NCBI GenBank assembly: GCA_004835665.1
Contig: RBKR01000013.1
Coordinates: 62,001-126,000 of the forward strand
Direction: 5' to 3'
DNA: 64,000 nucleotides
From: Phoma sp. XZ068
Taxonomy: Eukaryota > Ascomycota > Dothideomycetes > Pleosporales > Didymellaceae
The notes under the pieces are model-generated. The model did no database searches. It saw only the letters and a program-made list of their open reading frames with translations, and was not told the origin of the DNA. Position 1 is the first letter of the stretch, and each line of letters begins with the position of its first letter. Of this stretch, positions 52,736 to 63,460 are shown in pieces. A program made the translations under genes and the position numbers.

Positions 52736-53212
52736 ATGTCTGCCAACGCCAGCAAAGTTGCGATCTTCTTCCGCAACGCAACCCTGACCGCGGCCATCGA
52801 GCGAGAGCAGCTCGAGGAGCACGAGAAGAAGATTCTGGCCGTAGGCCTACTCTGGGGACGAGAGGGCGCCGAGAAGGCTGTAGAGCTGTTCGTATTCTCC
52901 AACTGTCGATCTCAAGTGTGAATCTAGTGAAGCTAATAATTTCATAGCCACCTGGTCGTTCTCCGCCGCTGGCCGTTCCTTCGCCCGGGACTGAAGGTCG
53001 GACCTGTTCCGCCTTCGTCCTCGCCAATGCCACCGTCGCCCTGGAAGGAGCGCATCGAGAAGTGGATGGAGGAGGTGGAGGAGGTGGAGAGAGTGGTGGA
53101 GGGAGTGGAGGAGTGGGAAGGCGAGGACGAGCAGTGGGTGGCGCCCGGGGAGAGCCGCAGGTCATTCGACGGTGTGGTCGGCCATGACCAGCCGTATGGA
53201 AGGAGTTGCTGA
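52736..53212 (+). CDS. Small coiled-coil protein, unrecognised, splice uncertain
   Basis: Exon 1 starts at ATG 52736 (MSANASKVAIFFRNATLTAA) and contains a charged helix EREQLEEHEKKIL. A second coding block ends at 53212 with an acidic coil (KERIEKWMEEVEEVERVVEG) and the tail SFDGVVGHDQPYGRSC. A CTAAT branch and TAG acceptor at 52947 lie between them. Joining 52736-52887 (donor GTTCGT) to 52948-53212 keeps the frame and gives 138 aa, but other donors are possible, and exon 1 alone would end at 52921. No domain recognised. It lies next to the paralogue A/B group but shows no cysteine domain. Confidence 0.4.
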
Positions 53213-53688
53213 AGTGCTGGCACTGAAGCCCTCCGAAGAGAATTACCTTGGGCCACCGTGCCGTATAGATGGGTCTGATCGTCGCCCAGTTGGGTTTTGG
53301 GTGGACAGCAGTATAGCGTATTTTGAGCTGAGGGCATCAGACCCATTGAAGATGATTGATTCTTGCCCGCAACATTATTAGGCGCCTCCACCATGACCTT
53401 GCTGCATTTGAAGTTTGTTTCTCGCCCCAATTTAGTCTTCAATCTCCTCTAAGTGGCTACTCACATGTCAGAGTCGGTGCTCGAGTAACTCAGAGCATGC
53501 AATGAATTGCTTTACAGATTAGATAGCACTGTGAAACACCAGGCTTGCCTGTATAGCCAGTTGCTTTCACCGAGAGCCGCTTTGTGTACCGTCTAACGAA
53601 CTCTTCTTGCCGCCTTCGAGCACCCACCTTCTGCTCCAAACTCTACGACTTCTGGCGGGTTTGCCCAGTATTTCCCTGAGAAGTCAAG
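53213..53688. other. Intergenic, nothing seen
   Basis: Short overlapping frames only; no motif, repeat or RNA gene recognised. Confidence 0.4.
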
Positions 53689-54923
53689 ATGGAATTGTGT
53701 CCGGTTGCAAAAGTGATCCGACCAAGGTGCTCATTGGTGGGTAAGAGGACGATGATGAGGGCGAAGACCAACATCAACCCAACAACATCAGATTGCAGAC
53801 ATTATTCTGGTCGTCTCCACTGCATCCCCACCATAGTATCTCCAAAAAGCCCGGCGCTAACACCCTCAGTAGAACAGGGCGAGACTGGAGCGACCAACCA
53901 CGACAAAACCGGCAGCGACACCTTACACCCGCGACTACTTGCCCACCAAACCCTGCCTCGAGCTCGCCGGCGAGATGGGCACGTCAATCTCGAAAGCAAC
54001 TCCCAACACATAACTTCAGCGGACTGGATATTCAGCGAGATGCTCACGCGATCGAGTTCGGATACAACGAGGTGCCGCCACCTGATACCAATATCCGCTA
54101 AGAAAGCCCATACTCTACGAGAGGCTTGAAACAGCACACCTTGCGCAAAGTCTGATGATTTGTCAGAGTACCAACCATACCAGCCCGAATATGCGCGGTT
54201 TCGAGGACAGGGTGAAGGCCAATGAATATGGAAGTACATACGATAAAGCGGGTGACTGAGATCGGACAAGGAGGTGCTCGGCAGGTACTACCTTACAGAT
54301 GTGAAACTGCAGTAACTTTGCGTCCTTGAGGAAGGGCGTATCAAAGATTCGCGACGGTGGCATTTTTTCGGGTGCTAGAGGACTCGAAGCGGAGGGCTAT
54401 CTCCACAGACACATTGACGTTGGAATCATACTCATCAAATGGACAAGCAGGTCATGTCAGCCTTCCCAAACGTTTCCTGCGCTCGCCGAGCTACACAGTC
54501 ACATCGAGTTATGCCGGCTTCGTCCGTATCGTCGTCACCAAGCGCATCGGAGCAATCCTCTTCAGTCGCCTACCGCTACGACTGTCCTCTAAGGACATCA
54601 CCTACTACAGTACGGCGTAGTCCAGAGGGCATCAATCATTGGCGACAAACTGATTGTCCAGAATGTGCACCTCGGTGTGGGATTTGGTCACAATTGTCCC
54701 AAATGAGACAAAAATTCAGCACTTAGCACCAAACAGTCGCTACATCCACAAACGCGTCAGGACCAGTAAGGCCTTCTTGGGACACGGTCCACCAGTGCCA
54801 TTATCAACTCCTAGACCAGCTGCTGGGTCGTTTGTGGCGAGTGTGACACCGCTGACGGACACCACGTTCCGGAAGCGCAGGGCTGAAATGAAAACCAACA
54901 GTGAGCATCCAGAACAGCTTTGA
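53689..54923 (+). pseudogene. Mosaic of coding-like fragments, unresolved or decayed gene
   Basis: Several short blocks in different plus-strand frames read like protein: GLDIQRDAHAIEFGYNEVPP near 54030-54090, SDDLSEYQPYQPEYARFRG near 54150, DGGIFSGARGLEAEGYLHRH near 54355-54415, and TPLTDTTFRKRRAEMK near 54860. No set of canonical introns joins them cleanly, and stops lie between them. It may be a many-exon gene I cannot resolve or a pseudogene. Family unknown. Confidence 0.25.
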
Positions 54924-55897
54924 AAGAGCAGGCAGATGAGCCGGCGAATGAGAGAGTAATAGGATAATTCGAGATAGACATGACTAGAGAAGGAGTAGGG
55001 AATAAGACGACAGCCTCTGCGGACTTCTCACATAATGTTGATAGTAAAGCAATGCATCATCAATTTCCATAACAAATTTCATATCCTCCAGGCGAGGTTC
55101 AGGGCTTCTTTTTCTCACCCCTTCCCAGAGATTGAAGTTTGTTCAAAGATAGTTTTGATCGGAGGAATACGCGTTTTGTCCTCCGAGCAAGAATCATCAA
55201 GCCTATGTCCGGACAACAGTGCCCTAGCATGCGGATTTTTGCTTCCCTAAAAGCGGCCTGAGCCTATGGTAATCATGCGTAGTCACAATACAATGCAGTT
55301 CCGACGAAGTTCTGAGCTTCTTTGTGATAGACCCTGTAATGTCGCCTAAGGTCTGGGGTGGTGCGGCTCCACATTCCCCTCCAAGTGGCACACCGCACCT
55401 TCCCTCTTTCGGTGATGACGTTTTGCCCTTCCCCGATCACCGTTCAGCGACCTCCACATAGCCGCGTCTGAGAAGCCGATGATAAGCTCCTTGCGCCACA
55501 ATTTCACTCTCAAAGCAATAATGTACTCGAATTACCGAATTTCAGCGGTTGCTGTACTGCGTGCGTGCCGCGCATAAGATCGTCGGTCCAATCGCCTGCT
55601 TTCCTGCTGCGTTGTTAACGCCCACTCGTGACTTTGATGTCAGGAAGCCATTCTCCGCGTCGCCAAAAGAAGTGTCTTTAGTCGACACCGGTTGTTTCCC
55701 CGCAATATGCATCTTGGCAATGACGGACGAAAGTGTTCGCGTCCCTGGAGCAATTGCTTCAGCGGCGGCGCAGCCGTTGCCCAGGCGAGTTCTTAATGGT
55801 TATGGACCTCTGCATGCTTTTGCGGTGAACCACACCGTTCTATAGCCAGTCGTCCGTATTGTTTCCTGCCTCATCCTCTTTTACCACCAACAGCACT
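54924..55897. other. Upstream region of the Dal5-like permease
   Basis: About 1 kb with short frames only; likely promoter of the permease at 55898. A frame at 55549-55845 has random-looking composition and was not accepted. Confidence 0.4.
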
Positions 55898-57576
55898 ATG
55901 GCCGATCACGAAAAGGACACTATCAGTCAACACGAGTCAACTCCCCAAACTCTGGAAGATCTTCGACATACCAAGACGATTGACACGATACATAATGACG
56001 AAGCTCTACGAGTGCTTGCTCAGTATGCTGGGGATACAAGTTGGACCCCAGAAGAGGAAAAAAAGCTGGTCCGCCGACTCGACAGAAAGCTGATCTCGCT
56101 GTTGGTCATCACTTATGGCCTGCAGTACTACGACAAAGCCATGTTGTCGCAAGCGGCACTCTTCGGTCTTCGAGATGACCTTAGATTGACAACCGGCAAC
56201 CGTTACTCGTTTTCTTCGTCAATCTTCTATCTTGGCTTCATTGTCGGCAGCTACCCCGCGATTCTTATGTCCCAAAGATGGCCTATCGAGCGTGTTGCAG
56301 CTGGAATCGTGGCAGTGTGGGGTGTTTGCTTGATGTGTTCGGCAGCATGCACTAATTGGCAAGGTACGTTTAAGCCATCCGGTCGGGCGACAACATTCTA
56401 ATTGCAGGAAGGTTTTTACGCGCAACGCTTCTTCCTTGGCTTTCTTGAGTCCGGGGTGTCGCCAATGTTCATGTTGATCGTTGGCGGTTGGTACAAGAAG
56501 CGTGAACAAGCCCTTCGCATGGGAGCCTGGTACTCTGCAACAGGTTATGTATCCATGGTTTCTCCACTCATCAACTATGGACTTGGACACATCAACGGCG
56601 GGGGTCTCAGTCCGTGGCAATACATGTATCTTGTTGCAGGCTCGATCACCGTGTTATGGTCCCTCGTCATCCTCTTCTTCATGCCACCAGACCCCATCCG
56701 CGCGAGAGGCTTCAGCGACCGTGAGCGGTATATTGCTGTCGCTCGGATGAAGGAAAACAATTCAGGTGTTCGAAACAAGCACTTTAAGGTTGCTCAGGTT
56801 TGGGAGTCGCTTTACGACGTTAAGTTCTGGTTAATCTTCAGCATCGCTTTTCTCATGATGATCGCCAACGGACCTGTTTCCTCGTTCATTCCTATCATCA
56901 TATCAGGTAAGTCAAGGATGCTTTTACATGACACCAGAATACTGAATAGAATCGTAGGGTTCGGCTACAATCGCCTCAATTCATTACTTCTCACCATGCC
57001 TGCGGGCGCTATCATCGGCACCATCGAACTGACTGCGCCTTATTTCGCCTACAAAATTCCTGGGATTCGCACATGGCTCATCGTTATCTGTCAGTGCGGT
57101 ACCATCATTGCATCCATCTTACTTTGGCGACTGCCTCGGGGTGAAAAGGGTGGCCTGCTCTTTGGTTGTTACATTCTTGCGAGTTTCGGCGGGGCGTATG
57201 CGGTGCTTATGGGGCTTCAGATTGCCAACACTGCGGGCTATACCAAGCGATCAGTCACCTCTTCCGGCATTTTCGTGGGTTACTGTCTAGGTAAGGAGAT
57301 ATGGCCTGAGTCTATGATCGCATCACTAAGAACAAGTCAGGAAATTTTGTGGGACCCTTACTTTTCAAGCCGCAAGATGCGCCCGCCTACGGCCCAGGCT
57401 TTGTTGCAGTGTTGGCAACCGCTATCGCAGCCGCTGCTCTTGCCATTGTCTACCGCTATGTTTGCATCTGGGAGAATCGACGCCGCGACAAATCTGGCAC
57501 GATGGAAGGTTTTGATAACGCATACGACGATGATCTCACGGATATGAAGAATCCTCAGTTCCGATACACGCTATAA
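55898..57576 (+). CDS. MFS anion:cation symporter, Dal5/allantoate permease type
   Basis: Four exons, 55898-56363, 56412-56906, 56958-57290 and 57341-57576, with introns of 48, 51 and 50 nt, give 509 aa. Twelve helices; plasma membrane. Family marks are the N-terminal EEEKKLVRRLDRKLISLLVITYGLQ region with YYDKAMLSQAALFGL, the WQGFYAQRFFLGFLE block restored by splicing exon 1 to 2, GGWYKKREQALRMGAWYSA, the exon 2-3 junction SGFGYNRLNSLLLTMPAGA, and GYCLGNFVGPLLF at the exon 3-4 junction. Relatives carry allantoate, ureidosuccinate, nicotinate, pantothenate or other organic anions; the substrate here is open. The start at 55898 is the ATG; a longer frame opens only with TTG. The first acceptor is AAG rather than the nearby CAG, because only that keeps the frame. 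Confidence 0.88.
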
Positions 57577-58290
57577 CGTACAGATATCTGCTCAGTGATC
57601 GCACACACCTGGTTCATTCGGTTCCTCGATTTTCACCACAAAGGCTTCCTGTGTGCGTCAACGCTAACCCACGCTGAGCGCAGATGCGTGATTCCAGTAG
57701 TGGACGCTCACAGCGCGCCGTTCTTGGTGCACCGACATCCAAATCAAGGTCTTCACCAGATTACGCGGTATTCGTCCCTTTCTGCGTAAAAGCGACATTG
57801 TTGATATGTTTCCTGGGCATCAGGCGGGGTTGGTGGGGTTTATTGGCTTTAGCCCAAAGTGTCCTGCTTTGGTGCAAGCTGCGACCATGGTTCGCACATT
57901 AGAACGCTCCAAAAGCAACGTTTGGGACGCCGTTCAACACAAACACCACGCAAGATACAAATCCCATGGGCACCAATTTACTCTTTTGGCTCTATGATTG
58001 CGACATGTAAACCCCGCACCCAGTCCATAACAATGCCTTGAACGCAATACATCTAAACCCCCCTAGCTGCCGGCGCAGCTATGCTTGCATTATGACTCTC
58101 ATTTCTTTCGACACATCTCGGTCGTTGCAGTTGTTTTCACGTTAACATTCAGTCGCTTTTCAGATCTTCAGATGTTGGTTTGGTAGCGCATCGGAAAGGC
58201 AGGAGTCTATCCACAGCGTAAGTGCATCATTGTCGGAGATTACTCGCCGAATATAGACAGGCTGATATACGCGAAGAGCGAATCTACACA
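57577..58290. other. Intergenic region
   Basis: 714 bp between two plus-strand genes. No recognisable feature; presumably 3' flank and promoter of the following gene. Confidence 0.45.
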
Positions 58291-60234
58291 ATGCCGTTCT
58301 CATGGGTACTCGGACGAAAGAAATCTACCTCGACACTGCCAGGACTTTTTTCGGACAGCTCATCACTATACTCAACATTCCCGCGCCCAACCCAGCAAGG
58401 TACATTAGCACTCCCTACGAAGCTTGACGAAGTAGCCGAGTCTGTGCATGAATGTATTCCACAACAATTGCCTGGAGAAGAAGCAACGCAGGATACTGTG
58501 CGTTACTTCTTATACCAGATCTTGACGTTAAAGGAGTACAAGATTGCTCGCAACTGTCCTCAATGGGTGCTCGAGACTTGCATGTGCTGGAAAGGAGATG
58601 GACAGAAGCTGCGGTCCATGCCACCTGATTCCTTCCAGCAGCTCTGTCCTCTGGGTCCAGGATACGCTATGATCGATTGGACTGTGAAAGGCTCCAAGTT
58701 CAAACCACAGGATATCCCGCCATGCGATGTTCGACAGGCGATTGGACATCGCATAAGGAGCGTAGTCGCTGGCTTGATGAGAAAGGAGAATGGTCATCGC
58801 GGGCCCGGATGGCAGGACTCGAATGAGCCCAAGAAACCTCTTGCAGGCCAGTCTGGAGAGATGGACAGAACACCGACCTCAGCTTCTCCCGTTGATCCTA
58901 GGTTTACAATACCTTCTTTCGCGACTCCTCCTGGCTACCCTGTTCAGAATCAGTTTTATGGCTTCGGCAACCACTCCATGCCTTTACTTCACCAAATTTC
59001 GCCGGTGGATGTCCAGCAAAATCCCTACAACATGCACAGTCGACCTTTTTTTGCTGGCTCACAGTACGGTTCTACTGGTGAGGATACAGTACGACGAGTG
59101 TTTAGTCCTGAGAAAACTGTAAAACATGTCCCAGATGACAGACCATCCAACAAAAATCCTACTCCAGTATCCTCTCCAGCTTCACCTGCTTCGTCTCACT
59201 CCCAGACAGAGAGTGCTTTGTCCCGGCTAAGCGAATCAACCGCCAAAACATCACCTCCAAGCTCGGAGAGTGAGAACAATTTCTGGGCTCCAAAGACTAG
59301 TCGGGCTCATTCGATTGCGCAGTCCGTTGCTAACAGCCAAAATCCAGGAATGTATCAAGCATCCCCTCAACGGACGTCGACAGCAACACCCGCTCGGTAC
59401 CGATCGAGCCTTCCATCTCCAATCCCTCAATTGGACAGCCGATCTCATGACCTTACGCGCCGTATGGCTCATCTCCGTTCCGGCTCCTACAGCTATATTC
59501 CGGCCATATATACTCCATCTGAAGCATCTCTAACCCCTTCCGACAGTGTGACCAATAGGTATGGCCTGCGTCGAGATCCTACAATGTCACCAGAAATGAT
59601 GCATTCTTCATTACGAAGTCAGTCTCCAGTCTACTCGTCGACTGGCTTGACCCCATCCCGGTTATCTACTCCACAAACGTACATGACAGCACCGCTCTAC
59701 GCACGCGACGCAACCACATCTGCTCTAGACCGTTCCGTTCCATCTTGTCTGGGATCCGCAATGCCAATAAGTCGTTGTCAAACAAACTTTGCTCGCCCAA
59801 TCAACAACTACAGGGTCGATGCTCATGCATTCGATTCGGCTGAGCATGTTGGGCTTAAATCGAAGCCTAGTGCGATGCGCTCGCTCATGATAGAGACAGA
59901 AAGGAGCCATGTGCTTACTCGGGGCAAGAGCGAGACTGCATTGAACTGCTTGAACAACTTCTTTAGCAACGTCAGAGGCGGTGAGGACTCTGTAGGTCCC
60001 TCCATTCGGTTCCAAAATCCCCGGACAGGACAACCCAGGCTGACGATCTACGAAACAATAGAAGAAAAGGAGAAGCTGGGTAAGCAACACATCGAGGATC
60101 AGAGACGTGTAGAGATGTGGCAAGGACGTGGGTTGACAGTATATGAGACGATTGAAGAGCAGGAGATTCTAAATGGGAAGCCCCAGCGTGGCGCGGATAC
60201 AAGTGTAGAGAACAATTGGTCAAGATACTTCTGA
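58291..60234 (+). CDS. Conserved-looking fungal protein of unknown function with repeated C-terminal motif
   Basis: 647 aa, intronless, from ATG 58291 (MPFSWVLGRKK); upstream codons in frame lack an ATG. Residues about 65-175 form the only folded-looking block, with W, C and Y conserved-type positions (VRYFLYQILTLKEYKIARN, WVLETCMCWKGDG, LCPLGPGYAMIDW). Residues 180-540 are disordered and rich in S, P, T and Q with many SP/TP sites, typical of phosphorylated regulators. The C terminus repeats LTxYETIEExE at 584-594 and 615-625, a 31-residue period. No catalytic motif, membrane helix or nuclear signal is clear. I do not recognise the family. The folded block may be a domain for protein contact. 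Confidence 0.7.
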   Translation: MPFSWVLGRKKSTSTLPGLFSDSSSLYSTFPRPTQQGTLALPTKLDEVAESVHECIPQQLPGEEATQDTVRYFLYQILTLKEYKIARNCPQWVLETCMCWKGDGQKLRSMPPDSFQQLCPLGPGYAMIDWTVKGSKFKPQDIPPCDVRQAIGHRIRSVVAGLMRKENGHRGPGWQDSNEPKKPLAGQSGEMDRTPTSASPVDPRFTIPSFATPPGYPVQNQFYGFGNHSMPLLHQISPVDVQQNPYNMHSRPFFAGSQYGSTGEDTVRRVFSPEKTVKHVPDDRPSNKNPTPVSSPASPASSHSQTESALSRLSESTAKTSPPSSESENNFWAPKTSRAHSIAQSVANSQNPGMYQASPQRTSTATPARYRSSLPSPIPQLDSRSHDLTRRMAHLRSGSYSYIPAIYTPSEASLTPSDSVTNRYGLRRDPTMSPEMMHSSLRSQSPVYSSTGLTPSRLSTPQTYMTAPLYARDATTSALDRSVPSCLGSAMPISRCQTNFARPINNYRVDAHAFDSAEHVGLKSKPSAMRSLMIETERSHVLTRGKSETALNCLNNFFSNVRGGEDSVGPSIRFQNPRTGQPRLTIYETIEEKEKLGKQHIEDQRRVEMWQGRGLTVYETIEEQEILNGKPQRGADTSVENNWSRYF

Positions 60235-61247
60235 TCTCAAAGCAAGGGAGAAGCCCAGCCGCATCAACTCGAGAACAAATCCAGCTGATCGACTGAGGAC
60301 ATGCGTTCGCTCACTATACACTATGTTCGCTGACGATGAGGAGCACCACAGCCGAAGAGCAACTGATCCGCGTGCGTATCGATCGTGCTTTGCAATAGAT
60401 GTGACTCCTACAACTCCCTATAATTCATGATATCCTCGTGAACCAATTACGAAAGCTATGCTTGCTAGCCATGGTGCACCATTCAGTGGCACCTTAAGAA
60501 TATATACAGCCATCGTCTTAGACCACTTCGAGTCCTCACACAACACCATCCTCGTACATCCGTCTTGCGACCCTGAAGCTCAGACAACTCAAGCTTTCAC
60601 TCCATACAATCGTATGATACCGTAAAAGTTCCTCAACCTCGGTGCGCCGTTGTGGCGCATTGAAGGTTTCAGCGGCTCTTTGCGGCGATTCTCGGCGCCT
60701 CGGTTCTTGCGAGTCGTGAGACGTGTAGTGCTGAAGATTTACCGGCAAAAAGCGCAGTCTTCGATTGTAATTGAAATGACCTGCTCGATGAGGAAGGAAA
60801 GCTCAGAGGGTTTGGAAAGTTTCGGCACATGTGGTGGGCTACCGGTAGATTCTGTTGGACCCGCAAGAGTGGTTGGCGTTATTGAAAGATTATGTGAGCC
60901 CTTTTCTCGCTCAGAAATATGCCGAGACGACACAACGCAATTAGACGATCCATCACACAGTTGGGGGCATATTGTATTACTCACGTTCCACTGGCTTGAC
61001 TTTCGATTCCTCACAGCTTTGATACGGAATGGAGGCTTGATCACAATGATTAGCCGCGAAGATAATGAGAAGGCCTGTTCAATCTAACAAGAGAGGGATG
61101 ATTGTGGATGAATCGCAAAATCTAGTCATCTTTCCGTGTATTGAGAGGCTAAGTTTTCAATCAGAGTCTGGTGTACTTGGCTGACATCTCGAGCGTTTCT
61201 ATAATCGCATATCCCATCAAGGCACTATCTACCGCACCCCTCCTGCT
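60235..61247. other. Convergent intergenic region
   Basis: 1 kb between the stop of the 647-aa gene and the stop of the GNAT gene. A plus-strand frame at 60650-61087 is open but lacks an ATG and motifs. Confidence 0.4.
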
Positions 61248-61951
61248 CTAGGCTTTCACAGGATCCCTTATCATCACTGTATTCATGTCTTCTCCCTCGC
61301 CTCCATACTTCTTTAGCTCAAACACCTGTTCGTGCCGGGGAGTGAAGCCACATCTGGCATACAGTGGCCGGCCCATAACGGAAGACTCGAGGAAACATGG
61401 TAGCTGGGCGACGTCCGCCTGAGCCGTACCCCACTGAATAAGCTGGGCGCCAGCGCCACGGCGGTGATGCGCTGGGTCTGTAATGAGGATGTGCAGGACT
61501 GTGTGAGCATCAGTAAACATCCAAGCATGGGATAGGTATGAATCACGTGATGCTTACAGTAGAATGGCTTCGTTCCCATGAACTCCTTCCTGACCCTGTT
61601 CAAATACCACATGAAGTCTATCATCGCATGCTTCCCTTCTTCATCAGCACCCGGCACCGGTAGCATCGCTTGTATCTCCTCCTCTTCACGTTCCTTCTGG
61701 TTGATGCGCCACTTTGCGCCCGCGATCATTTGACCATCAAGCTCTGTGTCGATGACTTTAAGATAGGTGATGTCCTTCTCTTCGCGAAATGATTTAATGT
61801 GCTTGTCGACGGCATGGTTGATGTACGCTTCGGAAGGTGGGTACTCGACCATGAATTGTGTCATGCCGCCTCCAGTGCCGAAGGCAGCAATTTGTATCCG
61901 CACGAACTCCGGGAGGTCGGCCTCTGTACAGCGATGGAGTTCTAGAACCAT
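61248..61951 (-). CDS. GNAT-family N-acetyltransferase
   Basis: Two exons, 61951-61558 and 61498-61248, joined across a 59-nt intron (GTAAGC...CAG), give 214 aa. The enzyme transfers an acetyl group from acetyl-CoA to an amine; the acceptor is unknown. The N terminus MVLELHRCTEADLPEFVRIQ is the usual first strand and helix. The acetyl-CoA site is the motif A loop HHRRGAGAQLIQWG (Q/R-x-x-G-x-G/A), immediately after ILITDP, which the splice brings into frame behind GTKPFYF. The C terminus LYARCGFTPRHEQVFELKKYG is the typical motif B and last strand. No targeting signal. Single-gene orientation, no operon-like context. The start is the ATG closest to the conserved first strand. Confidence 0.87.
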
Positions 61952-63460
61952 TTTATGGTGTTGGAGAATTGCAATTGTTGGAGCTACCTTTGACTGTCGA
62001 AAGGTCGTGGTGTGGATGCCTTTGGTCTTAAGGCGATGAGGCTGCCGGGGTAGATCGTCTGCACCTTCCTTCATGGGCATGGATCGTCCGGCAGACTTGT
62101 GAGTCGAACAACGCCCTTTCACGACATGCAATGACTAAACCTCATCCCATCCTTCATCCACCGCCCTTCTCTGTATCTAACCACGTTGCATCGTGCGCTG
62201 GTGGTGATCGCAGCTTTCATCGCAGGATCTTCAAAATGCGGGGTACCTAATTGACCTGTCTCGATGCCCCTCGACAATGGCCTCGTCCATAGCCCAGCAA
62301 CACACACCGCCATAAGCCAGGACCAAGTGTAATTTCAGCATTGAAAGGTTATCCGGTAGCGAGCGAGAGATGGAAACGGTGATACAAGCCTCGGACGAAC
62401 ACTCGCTCCCCGTCTGGATGCTGCGCTCCCTATCTGGGAAGTCACGGTTCCTGATCCGGCAGCATGCACGACTAGGATGTCTGGACAAGCACATCAAACC
62501 AGCGGCAGATCCAAGCGTGTCCGTTGTTCAACGGTCAAGGCACGGAGATCATGAGACCGTGCGCATGGAACGCTTCAGCCTCATCGACGAAACGTACCAT
62601 GATTCGGCGTATCTTGGAACGAACGACTGAAACTGACCAAAGCCGGACGACACCCATCAACCGAACACAATGACCAGAACCGACGGAACCGAGAATCACT
62701 TTTAGGCAATGAGTTTACTGTTCTCATAGATGCATGGGAAAATTGCTGGAAGCCATACGACTGGTCAGTAACCCACTGATCAATCTTTGCTCAATTATTA
62801 GAACCTCAACAGTCTCGAGATACTTTCTTTTTCGTAACACGTTCAAGTTTGACTCACAGACAACATGTCGCACCCCGCATTACAGAACGATGCCAAGCTC
62901 GTATCTTCGTCAGAGTGCCGAGGGTTGCGCCTCAGAAACAGCCTGGATGTGTCAAACGTGCAGTCGCGCCAAGTCGGCAGGTCGTTTTTACTAGGTGAAC
63001 GGAGATCTTCCGTACGAATCAGTAGATCGCGTCTCAGACCTACCGGGACGTCCCTTCGACAACTGTCATATGCAGCCCTATCCGAACGCTTCCCCCTAGC
63101 GCCGGACCCCCTCCTGTCGACCATGAGCTTATTTCAGCATGGAGCAGCTTGTAATATTTCTTCTGGGCATCAACACTTCTAACAGCATGTACTATTGTGG
63201 GAACACGCATGACGTCTTGTGGGACTCCGGAGAAGCCCCAGCCTGGAAACATGACATATTCGTGTTCGATTGATTTGTGTTGCGCTCTATACCTCGGCTG
63301 GCTAGAAAACCAGTCCTGCCTATATTGTTTCTTTATAAGTACACTGTGGAGTACGTAGCGATTACAGCCTCCCATTACAGCTTCAATTTTTTTATACATA
63401 TTCACTTCCTCGGACCGGTTCCCCACCTTTCAATCTTCAGCTTCTAATCTTTTAGCCATA
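61952..63460. other. 1.5-kb intergenic region with the cutinase promoter
   Basis: Open frames on both strands at about 62865-63182 (plus) and 63040-63426 (minus) overlap and neither has a recognisable domain. A TATA-like TTTATACATA lies at 63391-63400, about 65 bp before the cutinase ATG, followed by a pyrimidine-rich leader common in highly expressed fungal genes. Confidence 0.4.

Noticed and set aside
60650..61087. 145-codon plus-strand frame
   Set aside because: No ATG at the start, no motif, and it lies in a convergent 3' region.
63040..63426. 128-codon minus-strand frame before the cutinase
   Set aside because: It overlaps the cutinase promoter, has no recognised domain, and competing frames on the other strand look as good.
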